Source: Arabidopsis thaliana (Eukaryota; Streptophyta; Magnoliopsida; Brassicales; Brassicaceae). Taken from it: a stretch of DNA of 64,000 bases. Each line of letters starts with the position of its first letter. Position 1 is the first letter of the stretch. Below, piece by piece: positions 24,215 to 34,587 of this stretch. Made by a program: the position numbers and the translations under genes. Under the pieces are notes generated by a model. That model worked only from the letters and a program-made list of their open reading frames with translations. It had not been told where the DNA came from and ran no database searches. The DNA lies in assembly GCF_000001735.4 (NCBI RefSeq), contig NC_003076.8, forward strand, positions 6,634,001 to 6,698,000. The letters run 5' to 3'.

Positions 24215-26820
24215 AAATCCTAGAATTTTCAATGTTGGATGGTGAGCTATATGTCAACTCTTAGGTCTCTTTATTATCGAGAAAGTTGTTGCAGACGCAG
24301 TCAAGTTTCTGGTGTAGGATTCGTAAAAATTTTGTTAACTTTATTCGAATTTCATGTTTATTGCGGAGATTTTCAAGTACGGTAGCTAAAGTATCCATAT
24401 TACATCCACTCTGGGTCCCTCGCCCCTCCCTCTCTGTCGACTAACCTCTTTCCTATGTTTCTCTTCGCCTCCACAATATCTCTCTCATTTTTCGAATCTA
24501 AAGTTTTCTTTTATTGATTTCACTTTTTTGTCGGGTGGAAGACGTCGTGTTTACATGAACATCCAAAGTATAGATAGACAGCGAGATTTTAGTAATCGAT
24601 GAGCTTAAAGTTGGGTAAGTATTATATGCTTTGTGCAGGAAGGATAGACAACTAGTAATATTTAGTAAGTATATGAATGGAACTTCTTTTTATTCTTACA
24701 AGCATATAATTGTATATGTGCAAGGAGGACACACGATAGGGTTCGCCGTTTGCACCATATTTTTATTACGAAAAAAAGATAGTCATAAGTAGACATAATT
24801 TTATATGATTTGACGAAATAGTTGACAACAAGTTTTTATATCGCCATACGAAAGCAAATACGTCTAGCAATCAAGTCATTTTACGCAACCACATCTATAG
24901 TTTACTGGTTCAGGAGAGAAAAAAAAAAGAGAGGTAAAAACTAGAATATACATACATAAAGATGAATTGGTAATCAATTATTTTGTATAACAATATATAC
25001 AATATTTATAAAGTAATTTAACTCAAGAAGATGATTTACCAGTAAATATTTTAGAATATAATACAAAGATTTGTATTTTACAAGATGGAGAAAAGATCAG
25101 TTTTGGAAAAAGCAAGAGTAGAAAAACAATCGACGCCTAAAAACGTGGACTGGTTGTAAAACAAGCATGCTTCAGTGTCTTCTGGACATGACTCCAATCG
25201 AAAAACACGTCTCTTGAGAAAAGTCATAAGTCGAAACATAACTTTTAATATTTTTACGTGGGTTAAAAGTAAACTATAAGCCTAGAACATGCCAATAGTG
25301 TACAAATGCTAATTGACCCCAAGAAAACAAAAAAAAAAGACGTACAAATGCTGTTTAAATAATTTACTACTAATTTTTAACCAAGTAACGGCTAATCTTC
25401 AAAGGAAAAATGATAAAATCAGCTATTACTAACTATACTTCTTGGGTAGTATTTGATATTTTTTGCTTTGTAAGCTATTTAATTTGTATACATTGGAGAA
25501 TTCTAATATAATATTAAAATTTATAAAAAGTCAAATATATACAACGTAACAACTAAAAAAGTCATACTGATGTAAAAAAAGAAAAGTCAACGGTGATCTT
25601 TAGGCAACATCATGGATTGGCCCAAAACATGTGTTGGAATGTTTGGGGACAATGACCAAATCAAGTGAAAAGAGGTTTAACACTCTTAAGAAAAGGGACA
25701 GGTTTATTCAGACAATTTCTATTACATGTAACAAGTAAACATGACTCCAAGAACCTTTGCCAATATATATAATTACAATGACTCGTCATTGATAACAAAA
25801 AATATTATGTAGTTATCGATGACACGAACATTTTAAATTCAGGAAGTGATCAGAGTTTTTTTTTTTTCCCGTCAAATTGATCAGAGTTTTATTATATAAG
25901 AATACCCATATATGTAGATCTACAAAACTTATTTTTGTATATATATTTTCGTTAACAACATCAACATGTAATATGCGAAATTAAATTTTAAGTAGTGACA
26001 CATCTAAATACTAATACAAATCACTAAAGTACATCTCATGGACGTCGATGTATAGCTACATTAACCATGCATACTTAAGTCTCGTTTTTCGTTTTTTTTT
26101 ACTTGTATTTGATGTTAAACCTAGGTAACCAAACAGTATAGATGTCCCCTCCCCCTGTATATTTAATTTTGAGAAGCAAAATTTTGTGCATACGTGTTGA
26201 AAACTGGAATTTAAAGAACTTCTTTCACCATATATTTTTTTAAATAGAAAAATTAATGAGTTGCAGTAATACCACCAAGAGTCTGACTGGAGAACTAACC
26301 AGCACAAATAGCTGTAACATTTTGCGGCTGTAATCGAATTCAAATCCTCCTAATGCTTTTTTTTGACAACAAATATAGGTTGATCTTATATTTAATAAAT
26401 CAAAGTAAAAGAAATATATTTTTAAAAAACATAACTTTTTATACATGAAAAAATATATACAATTAAACTGAATAACATACATAATCATTATATAACGTGA
26501 ACACATGTTTAGTCATGATCTACTACTTATACAACGAAAACACAATTGAACACATCAGAAAATGTTGCACAACAACTTGAATTCGAATTCTGGAGCAATC
26601 AAAGCCGATTATATAGAAAAAGAAAATTCTCTAAAATAGCATGAAGTACAAATACTTAGGACACAATTACTTTGGATCAAAATTATGAATCAGATTCTTT
26701 TTGGTAACTTTCTCGTTTAAAAATACAAATGTCTCCCAATGCCCTCCCAAAAAAAACTGATCGATTCATCCACAAATATTAAGTAAAATAAAATAAAACA
26801 ACTCAAAACACCGATCGATG
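24215..26820. other. Long AT-rich intergenic region between STT3A and the MATE gene
   Basis: About 2.6 kb with no recognisable exon, RNA gene or element termini. It contains the 3' ends of both convergent genes, several A/T runs, and short frames without family resemblance. I see nothing more in it. Confidence 0.6.
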
Positions 26821-28347
26821 TCAGTCAGTAGCGACAGTGACAACGTAAATTAATGGTTCCGATAAGTCTCCGTTGGTTTGCGTTGTTGTTATTACCACAT
26901 CAACGCCTTCAGTACACGTTAGCTTTCTGGCTCTAATTGCTTCTTTCTCCCAGTCCGTAGTAGCCACGACATATAGCATCATGGCAGCACAACATATCTG
27001 AGCAGCTAAAAGACCTACCCAAAGTCCGCAAAATCCATATGCGGCCCAAAACGTTAGCCCAACGGCTACAGGCGTTCCAACGAGGTAAAACGCTCCTAGG
27101 TTTATGTTCGCTGCCATGGACGGCCGTGCAGTGCCTCTAACAACCCCGCAACCTACTGTTTGCGGGCAGTTCCCGAGCTCGCAAAGCCCGAGAATCGGCA
27201 ACGCGGCTGCGGTTAATTTGATGATAGCAACGTCGTTTGTGAAGATCCATCCCCAGACATCGCTTACGCCCCAAGCAAACGCAGACGCCGTCAGACCCAT
27301 TACCCCAGCAAAGGAAACCGCCACTATGGCTGATAACCTAGCCTTGTTTGGGCGGTTTGAGCCAAGTTCGTTACCAACTCGGGTGGAGACTGCTAACCCT
27401 AGAGACGATGGGAAAATGTAAAGCAAAGACGTCGTTTGGATAAGAATGCCCATTGATGCCACTGGAGTACTAGGGTCTATGAGTAAACCACATAGAACGG
27501 TCATTATCTCGTACCACCACCACTCTAGGCATACCCCGATGCAGCTAGGTATGGCTAGGGTTACGACTGGTCCCCAATCTTTGAAACATTCCGAGCTGGG
27601 GCGGGTCCACGTTGGCTGGTGTAGACCTGCGATCCAAACATGGGCCACAAGGAAAATGACAACAAGAAGATTTGAAGCGGCTGCGGCCATTGAAACGCCC
27701 ATGAAACCCCATCCGAGGTAAGAAACGAGGAAAAAGTTCATGGGTATGTGGAAGATGGTGCCAGCGAGTGTTGCGAGAGTTAAAGGGCTTGTGATACCTT
27801 GTGCTCGAAGGTATATACGAAGAGGGTGAAGAAAGGAATTGGTGAGCAGATCAGGAATAGAGCAGAGGATATATGTTTGGGCCAACGATGAGATACTTGG
27901 ATCTTGATGAAGATAAATCATGATCTTCCCCAGGTTGAGCCATAGAGCGACGATTACTACCGAACTTGTGAGTAAGAAAAGTACGGTTCGTTGAAGCGTT
28001 AAAGAGAGGAGTTTTGGTCTGCCGGCTCCAAAGGCTTGCGAACAGAGTGGGTCCATGCCGAGTGCAAGACCTGCTAGAACGGAGTAGCCAGTGATGTTAG
28101 CGAAGGCAATGGCCAGGGAGCCACCAGCTAGCTCTAGTTCACCGATATGCCCGAGGAAGAGCATCGAGATGGCGGAGCGAGCGTAGAGGATGAGGGCCGC
28201 GAGGATTGTCGGGAAGGCTAAGGAGAAGAGAGACCTAGCCTCACTTTTAAGCTCAGTGATTGTCGGGAAAATGGGGGCAGGGTTTTGTTTTTCCAGGTCT
28301 ATCTTCGATAGAAGATTTGTGTGGCTGATGATGTTTGGGGTTTCCAT
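26821..28347 (-). CDS. DTX52: MATE efflux carrier, DETOXIFICATION 52-like
   Basis: Single exon. The ATG at 28347 gives 508 residues; an in-frame ATG nine codons upstream (28374) is possible but lies very close to the likely transcription start, so the shorter form is preferred. MATE proteins are 12-helix antiporters that export organic cations, hormones or metabolites using a proton or sodium gradient. Two MATE repeats are visible: the first from LFSLAFPTILAALI with GQELAGGSLA-like GELELAGGSLAIAFANITGYS and the MDPLCSQAFGAGR signature, the second from VTLAIPSCIGVCLEWWWYEIM with SLGLAVSTRVGNELGSNRP and CPQTVGCGVVRGTARP. It falls with the ABS3/ADS1 subfamily of endosomal and late-endosome MATEs implicated in leaf senescence and hormone-related growth (family knowledge). 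The substrate is not deducible. The isolate number DTX52 is from locus memory. Confidence 0.94.
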   Translation of the reverse strand: METPNIISHTNLLSKIDLEKQNPAPIFPTITELKSEARSLFSLAFPTILAALILYARSAISMLFLGHIGELELAGGSLAIAFANITGYSVLAGLALGMDPLCSQAFGAGRPKLLSLTLQRTVLFLLTSSVVIVALWLNLGKIMIYLHQDPSISSLAQTYILCSIPDLLTNSFLHPLRIYLRAQGITSPLTLATLAGTIFHIPMNFFLVSYLGWGFMGVSMAAAASNLLVVIFLVAHVWIAGLHQPTWTRPSSECFKDWGPVVTLAIPSCIGVCLEWWWYEIMTVLCGLLIDPSTPVASMGILIQTTSLLYIFPSSLGLAVSTRVGNELGSNRPNKARLSAIVAVSFAGVMGLTASAFAWGVSDVWGWIFTNDVAIIKLTAAALPILGLCELGNCPQTVGCGVVRGTARPSMAANINLGAFYLVGTPVAVGLTFWAAYGFCGLWVGLLAAQICCAAMMLYVVATTDWEKEAIRARKLTCTEGVDVVITTTQTNGDLSEPLIYVVTVATD

Positions 28348-28419
28348 TTTGTCTCTGTGAAATAAAAGACACAAGACGATTATGGTTACAAGATATGATT
28401 ACCAGCAGAACACTTCTGG

Positions 28420-28427
28420 TTTATATA
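28420..28427 (-). promoter_or_regulatory. TATA box of the MATE gene
   Basis: Minus-strand TATATAAA at 28427-28420, 73 bases upstream of the chosen ATG at 28347. If transcription starts about 30 bases downstream (near 28390), the leader is about 40 bases and the upstream ATG at 28374 would be very close to the cap, supporting the 508-residue start. Confidence 0.55.
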
Positions 28428-29639
28428 CACAAATTACCTATATGTCCGTCACGTCGGACTTAGCGAAGGAGTCAAATGATAAAAGTCAAATATTTATTAA
28501 AAGGATAGACTTTATGTTTTAATGTTTAAAAAAGGTTAATTACAGAAAGAACACTTTTCTTTTAGAAGGTGCTGTGAAGATAAGACTTCTTAAAATGTTA
28601 AAGAAGTTAGGCATTTTTGTAATCTTTTTTTTTTGGGTCTACAAGGTTGTTTTAGATTATTATCTTTTTAATTTTAATAGTGAAAAAATCCCTTTTTTCT
28701 ATAAGAACATCTTTAATTTGTATGTTTTCACAATACTTTTATGAAAATGCCTAATTTTAGTTCTGATTTTATTAAATGGGATTCTGGTAACATTAATTCA
28801 AGTTTATCAGATTTATTATAAAAGTTTGGAAATTAGAAAATCTTATCCTTGAAAATTTTGTGCCATATATTGCCGAACGCCACGTGATATTTTATAAATT
28901 ACTATATTAGATATGTATTTTATTAATATTTTTTTTCAAAAATTTTAAATTAAATTTACTATTTTCAACATTTACATTTTGTTTTACCTTTTACTAAAAT
29001 TCATATGTATATTATAATGTCTAGATATAAAATTTGACGTGTCGTGTTTTTATCGGTATGTACTTTTGTTTTTTTCTTAAGTATTGCTTATTAAGTTAGA
29101 TGTAATCTTATAATTTTTTTTTGTTTTTTAATCAAAGTTGTGCATTTCCTAGATTTTTTCTTAAAAATAACTTTGTGATTGAAAATGATTCAAAAAACGC
29201 TAACCAGAACTTGAGAGGAGGAGAATGAGCGGTCCAGTTTTTCTAGTTAAAACAAATTTAGTTATAGAGGGCCAGATCAATTGATCCTCCTTTTTGATTG
29301 ATTGATATGGAAAAAAAATCATAAAACCAATTGGACCAGAGGGACATGATCGATATGCATTAAGATCTATATTTTTGAACAATATATGATCATTTTTTAC
29401 GTGCTATGACCATATTGCAACCATTCATATGTGTAAATGTCAAATGTCACTAAACCAAGTTTTTTGTATTGTGAGCTATGTAGAATATTTTTTCAAGAAG
29501 AATGTATTGTTAGGGATATGAAACATATTAAAAAAATAGTTTTGGTGGCGTAGTCTCCTATGAATGAGCTGTTTTATCCAATCGGTTAGATGAGTTTGAA
29601 TAGCTCCATGGCTTCTTCTTCTTTTTCATCAAAAAGATT

Positions 29640-30430
29640 CTATTGATAAGGTTTAAAGTGAATTACAAAGAGCCGGCAAGTACATGAACACTTCCGGAAA
29701 CATTAGTCGGCGAGTACAAGAACACCAGAAACAATGATCAAACAAAGTAAACAAAGGGAAAAAAACCCGAGCAAATAAACTACACAACATCCATTAATAC
29801 TTTCTGGATCAGAATCTGGAAATTCAAAAAAAAGATTAACAAAACCTAAACCTTGCAAATTAAAACAAAACTGAGACTTAGAAAAACACACAAACAGATT
29901 ATAATACAAGAATCTTCTTTATAACAAGTTAAAACCAAATGAAAGTGTCGTGTGACCCTCTTTATAATACTCTCGAGAAGTCACAGAGGCGGTGAAACGC
30001 ATCCAAAAAAATAGAGACTCAAAGAACGTCTCTTGAAGAAAGGAAGAAGATCTAGATTTACGATGGCGAAATTTCTTAATCTGAGGCAGAGAAGAACCGA
30101 TTGAAGACTGCTTCTACCTACCAAGAAAGATACAACCAGATATGATGCTGAGAATGGCGGAGACAAAAAAGCAAAACATCAAAAACCAAAGGAGGAGGAG
30201 ATTTAAGCTTTAAATATTTAGATCTAGAAAACTAGAATTGATTCCGTTGGAAGAAAAATCATGGATGTGCCGAAAAAAGAGAAAAACAAAGAAAGAGAAA
30301 GAATTTTACCGGCTCTAGTGCTATGGAAGCCACTATGAATATAAAAAATCTAGGTGGCGGTTCCTTTTGTTTTTAGAGAGAAGGGAGAGATTTTTAGGTC
30401 CAGAGAGAAATGTGTGTGTATTCACATCAC
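29640..30430 (-). ncRNA. Possible non-coding or small-peptide transcript
   Basis: On the minus strand from about 30430 the sequence has CT-rich leader-like tracts (TCTCTCTGG, CTTCTCTCT), then U-rich sequence typical of plant UTRs and introns. Short frames occur at 29981-30166 (61 codons, starting MSPPFSASYL) and 29703-29909 (68 codons), with no family resemblance. Base composition and the pyrimidine-rich start suggest a transcribed unit, but nothing in sequence proves it. Could equally be a decayed gene. Confidence 0.2.
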
Positions 30431-30744
30431 GACATGGCTTCTTTTTCTTTTTCTATTTTTTCTATTTTGGGTTTATGTAATTATAAGACATTTTGTTTAG
30501 TTCAATTTTCTAAATTATTATTGACAAAAAAAAAGAGGTTAATTTGCAGCAATATATTTATCTTTTAGACGAAATATATATTAATCTAATAAAAATAAAC
30601 TCGACATCATAACATAAGTTAACAAATAAAACATTCAAAAATTAATACGATCATGATCAACTGATAACGATCAATGGTAGTAACTTGGGTTTGGGCAGGT
30701 AGAATATTTGTCGTACGAACCAAACTATCCTGGTTTACACATTC

Positions 30745-30996
30745 TCAGCTTGAATTCACAGCTACATCTGTTGGACCAGCTTGTCTCATCAACTGACAAA
30801 CACATTGAAGAAGCTAGAATCAGATTCCATTCGAGCACATAACCATACGTTATTAACAATACTTTAATTAAGAATTTTATAAACCTGGAAATAAGTCTCA
30901 AACTTTGCCCGGAGTTCACTGTGCTCTTTCTTAATATCAGGCAGTGCTCCTTTTACTCTTTAAAGTATACATGTATGCAAAAACAACCATTTGCAT

Positions 30997-31044
<48 letters not shown>

Positions 31045-32107
31045 TGTTAAAGAACATTCTCATACATATCTTAGTTTAGATGCATAAATGACAAACTTAT
31101 GTATTCTATTTAGAACTAAAATTATGCAAAGGAAATGAAAAATAAAATAAAATGAAAAGGCTGTACTTACCCTTCTATGTTGCCAGCTTTGAGAAATGTG
31201 TTTGCCTTCTTAAGTTCCTTAACAACTTTGATAGCACCGATGCTGTATTAAAAAAAAAAAAAAAAATCAGCAATTTATATTTATTAATGTTACAATTCTT
31301 ATCTCTATATTTCAAAACACATTACAAAAATATTATAACTAGCCTGGCGCTGCTGCTTTCTAGCCGAAGAATGCATCGGGTAATCATGGGTACCTCTATT
31401 GGCTCTCGCTCCCTGTCAAAATTAAATCAACTTAAAACTTTAGATACCAACCATTAGGCATTAGCCAAGTTTAAATTAAATCATTATATTCAAATATAAT
31501 TCTTGTATTCATATTTATAGGTGCGGCCCAACATTTTATATGCCCCTATGCAAACAAGATTTATACGGCCTTTAGTAAAATGCATAACAAATTACAATAA
31601 CTTGGGCCCTTTTTTTTTCTTTTTTTTTGCATCTACTTTCAACTAAATCTTGGTTTTTCATTCGAACTATGTTTCATTACATTATATAAGTTCAATGTTG
31701 ATGCATTCCATATTTCCATGGATCAAAATTTCATATGAAGAGAGATAGGAAACTCACAATTCATGTTCCAAAGAAGCAATCACATTAGGGGAATCCCTAA
31801 AATAAAGAGTTATTATCTCTACAATAAAGTTAGGGTTCGTGTCTTTCGCCAGAGCCTCAAGCTGAGTATACTGACGATCAAGGTACCCCTGCGTCATTAT
31901 TTACTTTGAAAGATTAAACGAGATTCCTTAGAAAATTACATGTTTTTATAAAAACAAGTAATTCAAAATATAAATCAACCGGATTGATATGTGTAAATCA
32001 TCCTCTATACGCTTAATTATATGTGCATTAGTTTGAAATATACTAACCTCGTCAAAGAAAGATTGTCTCATCTCTTCAACTTGTACATGGAGGGATTTGA
32101 TCACCAT
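30745..32107 (-). CDS. AHP-like histidine phosphotransfer protein without the phospho-histidine
   Basis: Six minus-strand exons (32048-32107, 31758-31888, 31344-31412, 31171-31242, 30885-30957, 30745-30792) join to an open frame of 150 residues, the usual AHP size. Helix signatures are clear: QSFFDEGYLDRQYTQLEAL, NPNFIVEIITLYFRDS, SSSASIGAIKVVKEL, GNIEG and KKEHSELRAKFETYFQL, then QAGP, most like AHP4. AHPs relay phosphate from cytokinin receptor kinases to response regulators through a His in an HQ(L/F)KGSS motif. Here the residues before SSSAS read RCILRLE, so no His is present. The triplet CAT still exists on the coding strand (complement of 31371-31373) but lies one base out of frame across residues 77/78. 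The third intron would use a GC donor. Either a pseudo-HPt (like AHP6, which has Asn) or a decaying gene whose frame was restored by compensating indels. Expression cannot be judged. Confidence 0.75.
30996..31042. repeat. (TA)n microsatellite in an intron of the AHP-like gene
   Basis: An uninterrupted run of about 22 AT dinucleotides between the fourth and fifth coding exons of the AHP-like gene. Such runs are highly length-variable between accessions. Confidence 0.9.
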
Positions 32108-33338
32108 TTTAACTAAAATATTTGTTTGGAAATAAGCTTTTGCAAATTCAAGAAGAATAATATAGGGTCAAATAGAGAGAGTGAAATGCATGTAAATGTT
32201 GCATCTACATCAATCCATATATATATGGCAATAAAGTGAAAGCTTAGAATTATAATTTAATGAGAAAATCTTGAAACAACCTCTTGTTGGTCAACATTTG
32301 CAAGAAAATTAAAATTGTATCTGTGTTTCAGTGTTTGCAGTAAATATTATTTTCTATCAATAATGTATGTTAGCTTAGAGATTATAATAAGTTTTCTCTT
32401 AGAGTAATAATCGTTACATCCAAGGAGTCATTGGTGCAATGGCTCTAAACATCTGCGACTTTAAGAAGCTCTGATACCAAATCTTGAAAAGTAAATACAT
32501 AATCTGGAAATAATAAAGGGTTTTACAATAGTTTTCTTTAATTAGATGAGCTACAAAATTATTAAACGATTTACATTGTATTAAGGTGAACTTGTAAGTT
32601 CCTATAATAGACGTCCCGATGATTTGGAAATTAGTTTACTGTTTACGAGTAATTAATATTAGTTTTATACAGAAGATTGTTCTTCAATGGTTAAAATGGT
32701 TTATGGAAAAGGAATTTGATTGTACTTTTAAACTTCTAGACTCAGGCTGGTCCATACAACATATAAAAAATAGAAAATGGTTTACATTTAATTACAAAAT
32801 AATCTTATTTTAAAGGTTATTGTGTAAGATTTGGCTCTAGGGAAAAGAGTAATAGAGATTTTAGGAACTTTTAAAGGATTCATGATAAAAGAATCAAGGT
32901 ACGATAAATTGTGTAATACTTTAACCGCTTTTGTCTATATAGAGATCTTTATCTTTCGGACATTGGATTATCGGACGGTCTGATTTGCTATGCTAAAAAT
33001 CTCATAAGATTAATAATTGTTTTTGTAGCTACACATGGATATATATTTTTTTTTGACAGCACACATGGATATATTTTACCATATTTCTTTTACTATAACC
33101 AATATCTACTGATACCCAATTAATTTCCCCTATATGTGAGATTTTTAAAAAGCGTGAACTTTCCCCAATCTTCATTTTTTTGAATTTTTCGCATTCGTAT
33201 AAGTTGGAGAATTGATAGATTTATTCTTTTTATTATAAAAGAGATTGTTGCCCGCTTGGACTCGGAAGGAAACCAGAGGAGATTTATAGTTTCTCGCGCC
33301 ATCAACATCAATCATCAAAACCCTAGTTTCTCGGCGCC
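32108..33338. other. Intergenic region with a retrotransposon-like primer binding site
   Basis: AT-rich DNA between the AHP-like gene and the GlnRS-tail gene. On the minus strand TGGTATCAGAGC (32479-32468) matches the initiator-Met tRNA primer binding site of plant LTR retrotransposons, but no LTR, gag or pol frame was recognised around it. Otherwise nothing supported. Confidence 0.5.
32440..32490 (-). mobile_element. Possible LTR-retrotransposon remnant (primer binding site only)
   Basis: TGGTATCAGAGC on the minus strand at 32479-32468 is the sequence complementary to the 3' end of plant initiator methionine tRNA, used as primer by many copia and gypsy elements. It sits in AT-rich DNA with no surviving coding capacity. 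A 12-base match could be chance; the preceding TT and following context make a relic plausible. Confidence 0.3.
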
Positions 33339-33469
33339 ATGGTTCCCGAAAATGATATAGTAGAAGGTCTGCTATATATATATCTGGAGGCTGCAGTAAC
33401 TTATACGAATTGGCATATGCTACTTAAATTTTCTATCTTTTGTTGTTTATTGAAGTGATGGTAGCCTTA

Positions 33470-33547
33470 TGTAACTATATACCCACATGATACTATACCC
33501 ACATGAGGAGTTATGTAACTATGTAACTATATACCCACATGATACAT
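33470..33547. repeat. Short direct repeats around TATACCCACATGA
   Basis: The phrase TATACCCACATGA occurs three times (about 33477-33489, 33493-33505 and 33531-33543) interleaved with TATGTAACTA copies. This is a local tandem rearrangement just upstream of the decayed GlnRS exon. Confidence 0.75.
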
Positions 33548-33663
33548 GTGACTCGTCTTGAGCATCATATTAGAGAGGAGTTAAATTAAACAGCTCCCCG
33601 CACCATGGTGGTGCTGAATCCTCTTAAGGTGGTTATCACCAATTTTTGGAAGCAGACAAAGTT
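33548..33663 (+). pseudogene. Decayed upstream exon of a glutaminyl-tRNA synthetase copy
   Basis: Translated in frame from 33548 the DNA reads VTRLEHHIREELN, a stop (TAA at 33587-33589), then TAPRTMVVLNPLKVVITN. This is the junction between catalytic core and anticodon-binding domain of eukaryotic GlnRS, where an Asn-Lys-Thr would be expected at the stop (AAA to TAA). Two extra T bases at about 33644-33645 then shift the frame, after which LEADKV continues into the intact exons. The catalytic domain itself is absent upstream. So the gene is a 3'-terminal duplicate whose first part no longer codes. Confidence 0.8.
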
Positions 33664-34587
33664 ATGGAGCTTGATGCTAAAAGATGGCCTGATGCTCCGA
33701 ATGATGATCCCTCAGCATTCTACAAGGTGAAATAAGTTTCACAAAGTACGAATTTCTTACACATAGTGGAACATTTACCTCTTTTGCTGATCCTTTTTTT
33801 TGGTTGGGTTGTTGATCTAGGTTCCGCTCTCTAGAGTTATATACATGGAGCAATCTGACTTCCAAAATGAGGATTCGAAAAATTATTATGGACTTGCCCC
33901 TGGTAAATCAGTCTTGCTTCGGTACGAACCACACACTTATCCTTTATCATCATTACTTTTGGCATTGAATTTGATTCATCTGTGACTCATTGAACTTTCT
34001 GCTGTTTGCAGATACACTTTCCCAATCAAGTGCACCAACGTTGTCTTTGCTGATGACACTAAAACTGTTTGTGAGATTTATGTGGAGTATGATCCCGAGA
34101 AGAAGATAAAGCCAAAGGTCCATTCTTTAACCATCTCAATACATTCTGCAGTTGTGCGGCACTTGTTAATCGTTTCTTTTATTTGCAGGGTGTTCTACAC
34201 TGGGTCCCTGAATATTCACCAGGAAAAGAGCCAACTAAGGTTGAAGTCTGTTCATTTGAGAACCTCTTTAACTCCGAGGTAATTGTTGTCTCGCTTTTGT
34301 TGTATTGTACTTCCTGAGTAACAAAGATTTTCCCTGAGCTAAGACAATTTCTTTTACCATAACAGAACCCAGCTGAACTCAATGATGATTGGCTCACTGA
34401 CATTAACCCCCAACTCCAAAGTGGTAGTTTCTAATGCCTATGCTCGTTCAACCATTAAATAAACACTGACACCGTTGAATGTGATGAATTAGGTTATTAC
34501 ACGGTTGACAAAGACTCTATCCCGGGAAAGCTTGTGTTTAACCGGACGGTCACACTCAAAGATGGCTACAAGAAAGGTGGGAAATAG
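33664..34587 (+). CDS. Stand-alone GlnRS C-terminal (anticodon-binding, L25-like) domain protein
   Basis: Starting at the first in-frame ATG after the frameshift, six exons (33664-33726, 33821-33921, 34012-34117, 34189-34278, 34366-34423, 34493-34587) give 170 residues. The whole protein corresponds to the C-terminal anticodon-binding domain of glutaminyl-tRNA synthetase: MELDAKRWPDAPNDDPSAFYK, VPLSRVIYMEQSDF, YGLAPGKSVLLRYTFPIKC, GVLHWVPEYSPGKEPTKVEV, ENLFNSENPAELNDDWLTDI, and a KL(V)FNRTVTLKDGYKKGGK end. All six splice junctions and frames are intact. It lacks the Rossmann catalytic core with HIGH and KMSKS-like motifs, so it cannot charge tRNA. It may bind tRNA or be a non-functional relic. 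Probably At5g19720 (memory). An ATG at 33339 (MVPENDIVE) could begin a transcript but does not join in frame. Confidence 0.75.

Larger units (their letters stand above)
28348..30744. other. Intergenic region between the MATE promoter and the AHP-like gene
   Basis: AT-rich. The part from about 29640 to 30420 is less AT-biased, and on the minus strand reads like a transcript leader with CT-rich tracts. However, no open frame beyond about 68 codons and no known domain is present. See the separate entry for that part. Elsewhere nothing was recognised. Confidence 0.5.

Noticed and set aside
27104-27721. Plus-strand frames opposite the MATE gene
   Set aside because: Antisense shadows; composition and absence of family resemblance versus the full MATE domain on the minus strand.
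28348-28374. Upstream in-frame ATG of the MATE gene
   Set aside because: Only about 50 bases below the TATA box; would leave almost no leader, and the 508-residue form fits family length.
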